A stretch of DNA of 64,000 nt from assembly GCF_000350225.1 (NCBI RefSeq), contig NW_005179318.1, forward strand, positions 97,939 to 161,938, in the 5' to 3' direction. The stretch is from Chondrus crispus. Taxonomy: Eukaryota > Rhodophyta > Florideophyceae > Gigartinales > Gigartinaceae. Position 1 is the first letter of the stretch. Each line of letters begins with the position of its first letter. A program made the translations under genes and the position numbers. A model generated the notes under the pieces. That model did no database searches. It saw nothing but the letters and a program-made list of their open reading frames with translations, and was not told where the DNA came from. Of the stretch, positions 1 through 10,123 are shown one piece after another.

Positions 1-213
1 AATTTGACCCAGACAACTTAAATGGATGCTCCCCAATTCTCCATGAAGGATGTCCAAGCTTTGGTTGATCGCAGACCAATGAGATCAAGTCCCTCATTGG
101 AACCCATGGAAGGCCTGGCTCTGCAAGCATCTTCGACAGGCTATCTGAAGTCGGCTAACGTGACGGGCAGAAGAAGGACACTCGAATGGGTCCACCCTCT
201 AGCCGTGGTAACG

Positions 214-255
214 CATCTCGGGCAGTCGTAAGAGCTCTTACGACTGCCCGAGATG
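214..255. repeat. Perfect 42-bp palindrome
   Basis: Bases 214-234 are followed, with no spacer, by their exact reverse complement at 235-255; the centre is gag|ctc. It lies inside the copia gag region and has no counterpart elsewhere in the window. A perfect arm-to-arm match in an otherwise decayed sequence suggests recent formation, for example by template switching, or an assembly artefact. Confidence 0.95.
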
Positions 256-261
256 AGTTAC

Positions 262-313
262 GTCTCTTGATCTGAAGACCGCTGCCTAGGCAGCGGTCTT
301 CAGATCAAGAGAC
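262..313. repeat. Perfect 52-bp palindrome
   Basis: Bases 262-287 are followed by their exact reverse complement at 288-313, centred on cctagg. It begins six bases after the end of the first palindrome and has an unrelated sequence, so two independent perfect snap-back structures lie side by side. The zinc knuckle of the copia fossil starts just downstream. Confidence 0.95.
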
Positions 314-2629
314 CCAATCCATTTGCTGTGACTGCGGAGAGCGTGGTCACTACAGAGGGGCAGCGGAGTGCAAGGAACCCAGCGCCTTCACCAAGAAAAA
401 AAGGACGCGCCGAGACGCCAGTGATGGGGGCTCGGGGGGACATCCCTCGTTTTTTCGGAGAGGCTCTGGCGGCTGGTCAAACAGGCAAGCCTAGTCAGCC
501 ACCCCGGAGCCACCTCGGATATTAATCCGAGAATCCCGGATCCAAATCCCATTATAGATCCGGGATGTCCCAGAAGTGTTGGAGGGATTGCTTGCGCCAC
601 AGCCCTCTGGCACTGCCATCAACATTCCTTTCAAACTTCGAAATCTGGACTGTGAACCGTTCTTGCACGTATATGGCAAGAACTGTAGCGACGCCGAGGT
701 CACTATTGCGGTTTGGGACCTCCCCGTGACCTAGATGAGTGAGACGGAGGCCAAAATCCCGTTCTACGTCACGAGAGGAGATGGGTTCCTGCTTCTGGGT
801 AACGAAATCCTACACCGTTCGTACCAGCTTGGACCGGAAAACCTTTTGGTTATTCGGAAAGACGTGAGAAACTTCTCGTCAAAACGTCTCACGTTCAAGA
901 CGTACACCGAACCTACAATGTCGAGTGACCCTGATGCGGCTCGCACGTTCCTTCTAGTCGTACCGCCCAAAACGTCCTCCTTTGTGACGTTCTTCTCCAC
1001 GGAAGTCTCATATGCGTCCAGCATCTCGCCGGCAGTAAACATGAACGCAAGGTTTCGATATGGCGGAATCGCCGGTCGTTTCGCCAACAAGCTTCATGGA
1101 TATTCACACCTTGCCTTTCAAGACATGGTGCCGCTGTGCCTTCGAGGAGGTGTGATGACTCCTGTGCTAAAACAAGCACTTCAGAGAGCCGTAGAGAAAG
1201 GCACTACCTGCAAGGAAACAGGCCGCCCACTCCAATCGCGGAAGATATCCTTCGGGAAGACACTCACCTCGTTCAGCCACCATGTCCAACTCGACTTCTT
1301 CTTTTGTGCGGAGTTTGAGAACGCCCCCATCTTGCACATGATGGATGTCCATACGGGGCATTCAGTGGCATCCCTGATGCGGACCCATGAGGTGCACGAA
1401 GCAGCTCGGTAGTTGGAAGTCGCATGGATAAACGTTCACGGTGCAACGTCAATTATATCGGGAGACATCGAGTTCTTTAACTCCCGTTTTGCTGACGCCC
1501 TAAGGTATTTCGCAATTCGTTTTGAACCCCGTCCAGCCCGACATCATAACAAACTCGGCGTTGTAGAGAGGAAGAATGCGGTTGTCCGTGTGCTAATCCA
1601 ACGTCTGCTGAAGGATGCGTCAAACTCTTCGGCGTGCATTGTCGACTCGTTCGAATGAAAAGACGTGGGCACACGTGCCGTGTACCTCAGCAACATTCTA
1701 TATGGAAGCAAGACACTAAGAAGCTTCGAGATGGCTTGGGGTTACACTCCGTCGCTTGTTGGTCTTCCCCAAGCAAAGCTGTCTGTTGATCTCATCACAG
1801 CGCATAACGAGCAAGTGGCATGAAGAGCTTTGAGGCTCCTCGATAAGTCTCGATGTCCACAAGTGGCTCAAGCCGAATAGCTATCACGTGATGACCCCGT
1901 GTATTGCTTCAAGAGAGGTCCCAAGTTTGGCTCGTGGGAACACGCGTACGTGCGGAACCTACAGCCTCACTTCGTGGTCCTTTCAAGGCGCCAAGACCAT
2001 ATTGGCAAGCCCATAAGGGCGGCGTATGAGGATGTCCGGAAAGCCCCGTCCGCTCCTCTACTGGCTGAGTTGGATGGCATGGAATTCGTATTCCCGCGGT
2101 CGTACTCTGTCATTGATGAGGACTTTGAAGAAGGCATGTTCCCTCCAACATCGGCACCTCCTCCCCTCTTCTTGGAGTTAGAAGATGTGCGGAATTTAGA
2201 TGACGTGTTGTTACCAAGCAGACCGGAAGCGTTTGCAAGCCGGGGAGAAGCGGCGAATGAAGCGAGCCTCCCCGACTTGGAGCCCCCCGGCGATCCGACG
2301 GACATCTCTGAGTTCAGGGAAGAAGAGGCCCTCCCACCTTACATCAAGGAGCTTACTAGCATCCTCAAAGCCGACAAGGATGAACAACCCTCTGCTCGAT
2401 GTCGATCTAAAGTCCGTCAATCGCTGCAACTCCTTGTTTGGAACGCAGTATCCAGTCTCAGCTTCAAACAGGAGTCTCGATTTAAACTCAACACACGAGC
2501 TTCCACGGCCGGAGAAAGACATCGGTAACACTGCAGTCGTAGCTCCTTCGAATCTACCTTTCTACCTTGCATCGTCGAAACAAAAGGTCCTTCAACCAAT
2601 TCAAGAGGTGTTGGGAATAAGCCCACTTC

Positions 2630-3204
2630 TGTAGTATAATCACCCCCAACGACGAGGGGGGTGAGTACTGATAGTTCGAAAAGGCCCCTATCGGCGGGAA
2701 GATAGAAGCACGGCCCACCCACGGTACCGAGCACGGGCTCGACGTAGCGGTGGTAGAGCGGGATCGGGGAGGACGCGCCCACGCGCGAGCGGTTCTACGC
2801 CTCGACGCCCCGGAGCGGTACTGGGTGACGATCCAGTACCGACCGGCGGAGGCGGAGCCGGCTCGTGGGCGTGCTGCGCGCGTCCTCAACCGGCGCGCGG
2901 TGCTACTCCTAGGTAAAACGGACGGAAGTACCTAAAAGAAAGCGGGCGGGCCAAGGTGGAGGATCCTTGACAAGTCCGTGCTTGTCGTCCTCCACCGCCG
3001 GCTGTCCACTCATATTTAATATACAGAGTCAGCTATCATAACGTTACAGTAGTGCCGGTCGGCCTGCACTGTAGTGCTGTCAGCCGTCGGGGCTGGCAGC
3101 ACACGTGTCGTACACGTGTGTGCGCGCACTGAGGTACTGTAGAGCTCGGGCTGTATAGTTACAAATATAATCGAAATCTAATTCCGGGAGGGGGATATGC
3201 TACA
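2630..3204 (-). repeat. LTR A1, gypsy family A (minus orientation)
   Basis: This LTR begins TGTAGTATAATC and ends ATATGCTACA. It reads as the reverse complement of a relative of the element B LTR: the blocks gtcctcaaccggcgcgcgg and gagccggctcgtgggcgtg match B in inverse order. The flanking ggcccctctcttaag on the right is the complement of a polypurine tract, so this is the 3' LTR of a minus-strand element whose body lay to the right. It cuts the copia fossil at 2629. Confidence 0.85.
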
Positions 3205-3972
3205 TGGCCCCTCTCTTAAGTGTGGACGTCCGCGTCCACAGGTCTTTGTAGAACTGTCTGTCCGTGTTCTGTGCCTTCTGCTTTCCTTTTTTCGTGAGCT
3301 GCGGTCGTAGCTCTCTCCGCCGTACTTCCACGTTCTCGACCAATCGTCCCTGTGTCAACGTATTACCCGTCCTGCCTCCCCAGTCCCTTCCTTTCACGAC
3401 TTCCGTTAGCGTCCCTTTCCGTGCCGTCCTTACCATCATGTGGTTCCGTCCAACCCACGCAACGCCCCCTCATCCGGCCCATCGCGCAGCGCGTGTCGGC
3501 GGGAGCGACGGCCATTGACCCTCTTCACGGACAGCAGGGGCCAGCGCGGGGCCCTCCAGTGGAAGCGCCGAAGTTGCGCTGAAGCTCGCCGATGGCATGT
3601 ATGGTGGTCAGTCCGCCTCTCCCCGAGTCCTTTCCTTTCGTTCCCTTATCACGTGGCCACGGCTGGCGGTGCAGAATGTAGCGCGGCGGCGGTGGAGGGT
3701 ATTGTGCTCTTTCAGGGCCATTCCCCCCCTCCATCGCACGCGGCGGGAGGGTTGGGTCCTCGCCCCCTTCGCGCGGACTGCGAACTCGCTCCTTTTCGAA
3801 CGTTGGTCGCAGTCGTACTGTGGAGTTACGCTTCGGTGTCCGGACGTACAGGGCGGGGAAGTGACCTTTTGTAGAGCGCGACGCAGCTCCGATACAAATT
3901 CTTCAGCAGGCTCTTCTCTGGCACGGTGGGTGGGGTTGGTGGCAGCGAGGCGGCTGCGTCGGGTTAGGTCGA
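3205..3972. mobile_element. Remnant of family A internal region
   Basis: This short internal piece of the element ended by LTR A1 runs until LTR A2 begins. Its first 70 bases, with the polypurine-tract complement and gtggacgtccgcgtccac, match the equivalent stretch after LTR A2 near 4565-4600. The rest would be the leader and start of the antisense ORF region, but no protein similarity to the A2 or B antisense proteins is visible. Several short open frames here look like chance openings in GC-rich DNA. Confidence 0.6.
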
Positions 3973-4564
3973 TGTAGTATAATCACCCCCAACGACGAGA
4001 GGGGTGAGTACTGACAGTTCGGAAAGACCCCGATCGGCGGGAAGATAGAAGCACGGCCCACCCACGGTACAAGCACGGGCTCGACGTAGCGGTGGTAGAG
4101 CGGGATCGGGGAGGACGCGCCCACGCGCGAGCGGTTCTAAGACTCGACGCCCCGGAGCGGTACTGGGTGACGATCCAGTACCGACGGGCGGAGGCGGAGC
4201 CGGCTCGTGGGCGTGCTATGCGCGTCCTCAACCAGCGCGCGGTGCAACTCCTAGGTAAAACGGACGGAAGTACCTAAAAGTAAGCGGGCGGACCACGGTG
4301 GAGGATCCTTGACAAGTCCGTGCTTGTCGTCCTCCACCGCCGGCGGTCTGCTCATATTTAATGTACCTTGTAGTCTATCATAACTCTACAGTAGTGCCGG
4401 TCTACCGACACTGTAACGCTGTCAGCTGGCGGGGCTGACAGTCCACGTGTGGTACGCGTCCCGTACACGTGGAGGACATGTGTGTGCGCGCATGGCTGTA
4501 AGGCTCGTTGTCTGACTGTCCCTCATCCAATCCTAATCTAATTTCCGTTTGGGGTTATACCACA
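3973..4564 (-). repeat. LTR A2, gypsy family A (minus orientation)
   Basis: This is a second family A LTR, from TGTAGTATAATC to ATACCACA, clearly alignable with A1 and A3 but with a more diverged last quarter. Internal sequence follows on the right (caccttccctcaagag, a polypurine-tract complement), so it is the 3' LTR of a second minus-strand copy that landed in the internal region of the first. It keeps the same set of short hairpins as the other A/B LTRs. Confidence 0.85.
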
Positions 4565-4658
4565 TCACCTTCCCTCAAGAGTGAACGTCCGCGTTCACTC
4601 CTGAGGCTTGTAGAACCTGTCCGTCTCACTCCCTGAACCCTCACCAGCACCGCCGACG

Positions 4659-6941
4659 GTGGACAAACTCCCGCTCCACTTTGCGCTGTCCCAGTCCTTC
4701 CCCGACAGTCCCGACCGATCATCTCCGCTCCGTGCTATCGGCCGTCCTATCATGGCCGACTCGACCTCTCTTCCTCCTCCGCCTCCGCCTCCGCTCCAGG
4801 GCGGCGGCAAACCCGTGGCGGCCGGCGCGTCCGTCGTCGCGATTCCTTTGCCGAGCGGGGTCGGGTCATCGAGCTCGTCCCCTGGATGGCGAGAGAACGA
4901 CATCGCTCTGACTCGTACGGCCCCGCTGGCTCCGCCGGCTTTCCAGAAGTCCCGTTCCCGCTCCACGACCGTCTCCGTGGAGCTGGTGGCCCCTCCCGTG
5001 GGGCCACCCAAACCGGTTATCGCGTTCCGTCCGGCTGTCCCTTCGGCCCCAGCGGCCGACGTCCTTCCCGTTGCGCATTCGGACGTCGCGCGCGACCACG
5101 CCGCTCCTGACGGCGTGCCCTTCGGCCGTCGTCCTCCTGTACCTCCCCCCTGCTCTTCCGGTCGGGAGGGGGAGGTGGCCTCTGCCACGCGGTGGTTCGG
5201 GGTTCCATCTTCCGATGCTCCATTGCTCTCTGTCGACGAGCTGCAGTACCCCTGGTCGCGCAGGGGCCGTTCGGGGGTCACCGTAGCGGAGGTGATCTCG
5301 CGTTCGTGGCTGCGCCCCAACCTCGCCCGCGTATTCAAGATATACGAGGCGGGCGGGTCGGAGGAGGCGTCGTCGACTGTTTGTCGTTTGATGGCCGAGG
5401 GCGCTGGCGTCGGTTATCAACTCCCCGGCGAGTTGCCGGGGGACCGTACTTCCGCCTACAGCGTGGCGGAAGTAATCTATGTTGACCGCTTGGGTGCACT
5501 CCTGACGGAGTTGGCGCAGGTAGACCCCCGACGCTTCGTACTCTCGGGGGTGGCGGGGCTGTACGTATCGCCCCGTCCCTACGCCTTCACCAAGCCTCTC
5601 GTCGCTCTCCAGAAGTCATCGTGTTCTCTGATGCGGTTATACGGTGTGGGTTTCGGTCACTACGATTGGTCGACCTACAGGGGAAAGAACGAATCGGGCG
5701 GTCGCGTCGTTCCCTCGGCCGCCCTTGCGTCTGGTTTGGCCGTTGGAGACTTTGCGGCCCTCCCCGCGAGCGTGCGGGAAAGCTTTCCTTCCCTGGGGGT
5801 ACATCCCCTGTTACTCCCCATCCTAAAACATCTCGGCATCGCATTCCTTGATCGTCAGCACCCAGCCCACCCACGGCTCGTATTCAATTATGAGCGCGAG
5901 TGGGCGTGGTCCGTATCTGCGCCTTCATGTCAGAGATGTGCATGAACAGGCGGGCATTCGTTCAGCCCGGCCCCACGGTCGCGTTCGTGAGGCGCGTGGC
6001 GTCGGGCTTTCCCGACGTCGCCCTGAACCACTCCAAACACGGGTCTGCTCACGTCCCTTGGATGTTTGGCCATGCCATTGGTCTCATGGACCGTGCCAGC
6101 GAAGTCACCCCTCGCAACCACCGTTCGTGGATGAACTATACGACCGGAGCTCGCAGCTCCTATCTCACGTACGATCTCACGGCGGACGCCTTCGTAGCGC
6201 GTTCTCCCCTCATGCCGTCGGTCTCCGGCCACGTGCAGCCGAGGGGAGGGGTCGGGTCTGGGCATCGGCGCGGAAGTCGTAGACGCTACAGGGACCTCGA
6301 CGCCGAGGCCATGGACTCCGTTGGTATCGCGGTGAAACCCTTTCGGCCGACGTCGGTCGCCGGTTGTAATCCTGTTGGGGACCCTGTCTCCGCAGCGACT
6401 GTCCTTCCCATCCCACCGCTCGATGCAGTGGGACAGGAAACGCCCCGAGGGCGTCGCGTCCGCGAGCTGGTGCTCCCCCATGGAGAGCTGGCGGCGTCCC
6501 CCAAGGTAGTGCGGGCGTTAGGCGCGGCCAGCCGGCGCAGTTGGGCCGTAGGCGGGTTGGTCGATACCCTGACTGACTTGTTCCTCACTCGGAGCGGTGA
6601 AGCGTGCGATCTACGTGACGACCTAGCGACGCGCTCCGCGGAACTGTAGCGAGTCAGCCGTGAGCTAGAATCCATGCGCGAGGCATCCGAGCGCCAAGCC
6701 GCGGCTTACGAACGGGCGGTGTTCGATCGCGAACGTTATCGACGCGAGCGCGACCGACTGCAGTCGTCGCAGTCGGTACCGCCTCCTGCGGGCAACGTTC
6801 CCCAACCCCCGCCTCCTGCAACCATCCGCGACCCGTATGCAGGGTACGAGCCCGACCCTCACCCGTCTCGGGACGGGGCGAGCGATGAGGATACCACACG
6901 GGTCGCCATGCCTACCCTGGCGGACATGGAAACCGGCTTAT
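4659..6941 (+). pseudogene. Antisense ORF, A/B type, of element A2
   Basis: This long reading region lies on the strand opposite to the element's gag-pol and starts about 95 bases inside LTR A2. The product has a Pro/Ser-rich start (PPPPPP near residue 45), a conserved globular region, the motif RRRYRDLDAEA, and a C-terminal coiled-coil stretch rich in Arg and Glu. The globular part matches the antisense protein of element B (47407-49572), for example VAGLYVSPRPYAF against VAGLYVSPHPRAY, and NYTTGARSSYL against DYTTGTRSSFL. LTR C1 inserted near its C-terminal end, so the last residues are lost. The copy is lightly broken (about two breaks). Function unknown; I recognise no described domain. 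Confidence 0.7.
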
Positions 6942-7986
6942 TGTAGTGCAATGTGCCTGGCAGGCCGCGAACACAGTCCGACGATCAAACAAAAAGAAGA
7001 AAAACAACAACAGCAACAACCACTGCCGATGGCACGCGCTACGGAGCGTTCGAGACTCCCTTTCCTCTTGTGTGGGCTTGCGGCCCACGGTAGCTCAACT
7101 CCGACGGGGGGGTTAAGGAAAGATGCCCGGCCTGGGAGGATAATGGTGGTAGAGACTTGTGAAGACTTGAGCGCTCGGTGAGTGCGGGTTGGGCTTGTCT
7201 ACGAGGATGTAGCCGCGGTTCGCTGGGTTGTAAGGCCAATGCTCGACGAGCGTCTTCAGCACCTTGGGTATAATTCAAGGTCTTCGACGGGGGCTTGCTC
7301 AGCACTACCCGACGGGATCGTAACCGTGTAGCAACGCTACTACCGACGTGTTGCCCGATGGCTAGAAACACCCTCACCAGCGCGATCGCGATCGCGGTAG
7401 GTGGTACCAAGTCTGTCTTATGCAGTAAGACCTTCGACGGAGGCGTCCTTACAACAGCCTTCCGACGGAAATTGAAACAGTAGCAGCGCTACACGGCGTG
7501 TTGCCCGATGGCTAAAACACCTACACCGGATCGGTTGCAACCAACTCCAGTGGAACCAACAGAATTCAGGGAAAAATAGAGGTAGAGATAGAAAAGAATA
7601 GGGAAATAAAGGAAAAAGAAAAGGGAACCCCCCAGCGCAAAGGACGCCGTAGGCTTAGGTAAAAGGGAGCGTCTTGGTAGAGACGGACTTCGACCCAGTC
7701 GACATTCAACTCTGGCAACTCGGGTTACCTTTACTGACTTGGTCGTCAGAGGGCTAAGGTATATATCGCCCCGCCGGAGCCACTACAGTAGCTCGCGGCG
7801 CTAGATCCTAGATCTAATCTAGTGTGAGCTAAATTAATGCCAACTAATTAACTAAATAAAATAAAATAATTAAAAATTAAAACTGTGCAATTATTCACAC
7901 GTGTGTCCCCCAAACCCGGACTACTTTTCATATCCAAATATTTTCCTTTCTTTTCATCCCCCTTTTCAGGTGCGTATTGCACTACA
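6942..7986 (-). repeat. LTR C1, gypsy family C (1045 bp)
   Basis: It begins TGTAGTGCAATG and ends TATTGCACTACA, an 11-base terminal inverted repeat. LTRs C2 and C3 align along its whole length. The right flank tatcccccttctgag is the complement of a polypurine tract, so this is the 3' LTR of a minus-strand element. Internal features are a CAA-rich stretch near 7000, two imperfect copies of a block containing gtgttgcccgatggct (near 7350 and 7500), a TATATAT at 7760-7766, and a pyrimidine-rich run ending in CAG at 7969. It is inserted in the end of the A2 antisense ORF. Confidence 0.9.
7760..7969 (+). promoter_or_regulatory. TATA element and intron-like leader aimed at the antisense ORF
   Basis: On the plus strand, TATATAT (7760-7766) is followed by a possible donor GTGAGC at 7824, branch-like AACTAATTAACTAA near 7840-7855, a long pyrimidine tract, and TTTTCAG ending at 7969. 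That spacing would make a 146-nt intron lying upstream of the antisense ORF start at 8112. The same layout is present in C2 and C3. In the C5 LTR the TATA and the acceptor are kept but the donor region is changed. This is an inference from motifs; TATATA is nearly palindromic and could also serve the sense promoter. Confidence 0.35.
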
Positions 7987-8111
7987 TATCCCCCTTCTGA
8001 GCGCCCTTGCGCAACGCCCAGGCATCGTATAATCTCCTGCCGCTGCTGACCGTGTTTCCCAATCTTCAATCACTCTGCGCGGCGTTGTAGCAAGGGTAAG
8101 ACGAAAATACC

Positions 8112-10123
8112 ATGCTTAATTCTCCGTCGGAACATTCGGACGATAGTACCACCGGTATACGTCCGGGTGTGGGCTTTCCTCGCAAGTCCGAAGTGCCCCG
8201 GGGTCTTTCTTCCATACCCCGTCTACCCCCTGTTACCGACCCTACCGAGCCGGCCTTCCATCCGGGCTACCATTCCTCTTGGGTAGCCCGCCGTCATCGT
8301 TCGCTCGAGGAGCTGCAGAACAAAACCATGCGTGATAACGCAGCCCTGTTTGCTTCTGCTCAATGGTTCTCCTCTGTGGGCGTCCGCGACCTCGACGGCA
8401 TCAAAAATAATTTTGCCGATGATGCGGGCATGTTGCCCAGTAGCCTCCCTTTGCAGGCCATTCACATCTTTGACCGGCGCGCCCGCATCGCTATACCCAC
8501 CTCCATCCTACGTCACTCCTCCCCGCGCGGTTACTCTTCCTTATCCCTGCGCTTCATAGACGCTGTACTCACTCGGATCGAGATTCCTATGGCCGACGCC
8601 CTCATACCTTCATATTACCACTGCGACACTTGGCAATGTCGTACGGAGGGGGAACGACTCTACCTCGAAAACCTCATCGACTGCACCTTCGGTGACCCCG
8701 TGTCCGAGGCGGACCGATTGTGGCGCAACCGACGCACCGTTACGACCGACGCCATGTTTTGGACCCAAGCCATTCTTCCCTCAAACTTTCGCCATACGAA
8801 GCGCGGCGGTATTTTCTTTTCCCAAAATACTGTACGCTTTGAACGTCGGGTCCGATCCGACACTGGGTACTTCGTGACGTACCAGATGATTGAGGCCCGT
8901 GAAATTTCCAGACAGCACTACACAAATCGATACCAACGAACCCTTTCCTGGTGGAGTCAATACAAGGTATGTCAGGGTTTCTGGGCTGAGTTAGGACCCA
9001 TCCTGACATATTACGGCAGTCATTTACGCGATCCGCAGCACGGGCTGTGGACTGTGTTTCTCACGGAGTGGTGCGTGAAAGACGCCGCCACCCTCCTGTG
9101 GGAAGTTTTCGACTGTTGGCGCCTGTGGCACCTCCCTTCAAAACTCCGCGAACATATGCGTCTCCTCGATTTTTCTGTTCCCCTTGGCGGGTCCGATGTG
9201 AACCGTGAAGTGCACGCCCTCCTCGACATGATCCAGACCGTAGCGTGGGATTGCGTTCTTCCACAAAGTTCGTCTCGGTCCTTTTCACGTCAGCGACCCT
9301 CCTTTTCCCCTGGTAGAAATCATCCAGCTGCCCGCGACTTCGTGTGGATCAACCCCTGGTCTTCCTCCCTCTGTTCTGCCTGGGAGGCCCAGATGAGCCG
9401 CTGTTTCGGAAATCAACCACCAATCCCCAACGCAGTCACTGTTGTGAACGCGGATCCTCGAGAGCCTGAGATGCGCTCTCGACCTTCGGTCCCAAGTTCC
9501 CCTCTCCCTGCACCGGTCCGTCCCTCCGCGCCTGAGGCCCCTGTGTGCGTCGTACTTCCTCCCACGAGCTCGGCGGAAACCTTGTCGCTTCGAGTCGTGT
9601 CTTCCTCCGACGTGAATCCAACCTCACTTCCTGCTTCCCCTTCACGCGAGGGACAGCTCGTCACACCCGCCCCAACCTTGCCATTGCCGTCATGTACGGC
9701 ACCCGTGGGCTTGACCCGCCGTCAGGCTCCTCGGCGCGTCGAGCTTCCTCCTGCGAGCTGCTCGACGGGAACCATTTCAATCCGATAAGCACCACCGTCG
9801 GCCGGGGGTCCGACCCCACGTCCGGCTTGCCCTTCACCTGAGGGTCCGCTCCTCGCCCCTACCTCGGTCCCTCCATCATCCACAATTCCCAACGAAAATA
9901 CCTCTGCTGCTGCCGTTTACCATCGCCTTCTCATGGCTCACGGTGTGGAGGGAGAAGCTCTCCAGGGGGCATCCCTAGACGACTTGCGAGTTCTAGCTCG
10001 GCTTTTCACCTCCCTTCCAAAGGGAAAATCCCTTGGGGCATAGTCTCGTTGAGACGGCGGCCACAGCACTTCCTTGCGACTTGTCCTTCTTTTCCCATCC
10101 TGCCCGCATGATAGTCGACTAGC
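8112..10123 (+). pseudogene. Antisense ORF, C/D type, of element C1
   Basis: This is a long reading region antisense to gag-pol. The start ATG at 8112, in the context aaaatacc, lies 125 bases inside the LTR, the same distance as in the C5 copy. The product has a short Pro-rich start, then FHPGYHSSWVARRH, a Trp- and Arg-rich globular region of about 360 residues (RCRTEGERLY, RRGGIFF and FLTEWCVK-type blocks are conserved between copies), a Ser/Pro-rich linker, and a C-terminal helix (AHGVEGEALQGASLD). Related copies are at 15712-17446, 29498-30652 and 51245-53254. The copy is nearly whole, with about one or two breaks. Function unknown; no similarity seen to the A/B antisense family. Confidence 0.75.

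Larger units (their letters stand above)
1..2629 (+). mobile_element. Ty1/copia-type retrotransposon fossil (gag to integrase)
   Basis: This is a decayed plus-strand retrotransposon fragment cut off on the right by LTR A1 and on the left by the window edge. In order it shows a gag-like stretch near 20-230, a CCHC-type zinc knuckle near 330-380, a protease-like region near 735-900, and an integrase core near 1270-1650 with a VQLDFFF strand, an MDVHTGHS segment and an ERKN motif. A post-integrase stretch near 1900-2300 contains GPKFGSWEHAYV and DHIGKPIRAAYEDVR. Integrase follows protease with no reverse transcriptase between them, which is the copia order; no RT is present. The copy is old and heavily broken. 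The copia assignment rests on domain order and integrase motifs; the subfamily is not recognised. Confidence 0.7.

Noticed and set aside
3264-3874. Overlapping short plus-strand frames after LTR A1
   Set aside because: They overlap in all frames, show GC-rich composition bias and have no match to the A2 or B antisense proteins.
6990-7025. CAA repeat in LTR C as a separate microsatellite
   Set aside because: It is part of every family C LTR and varies slightly between copies; not an independent locus.
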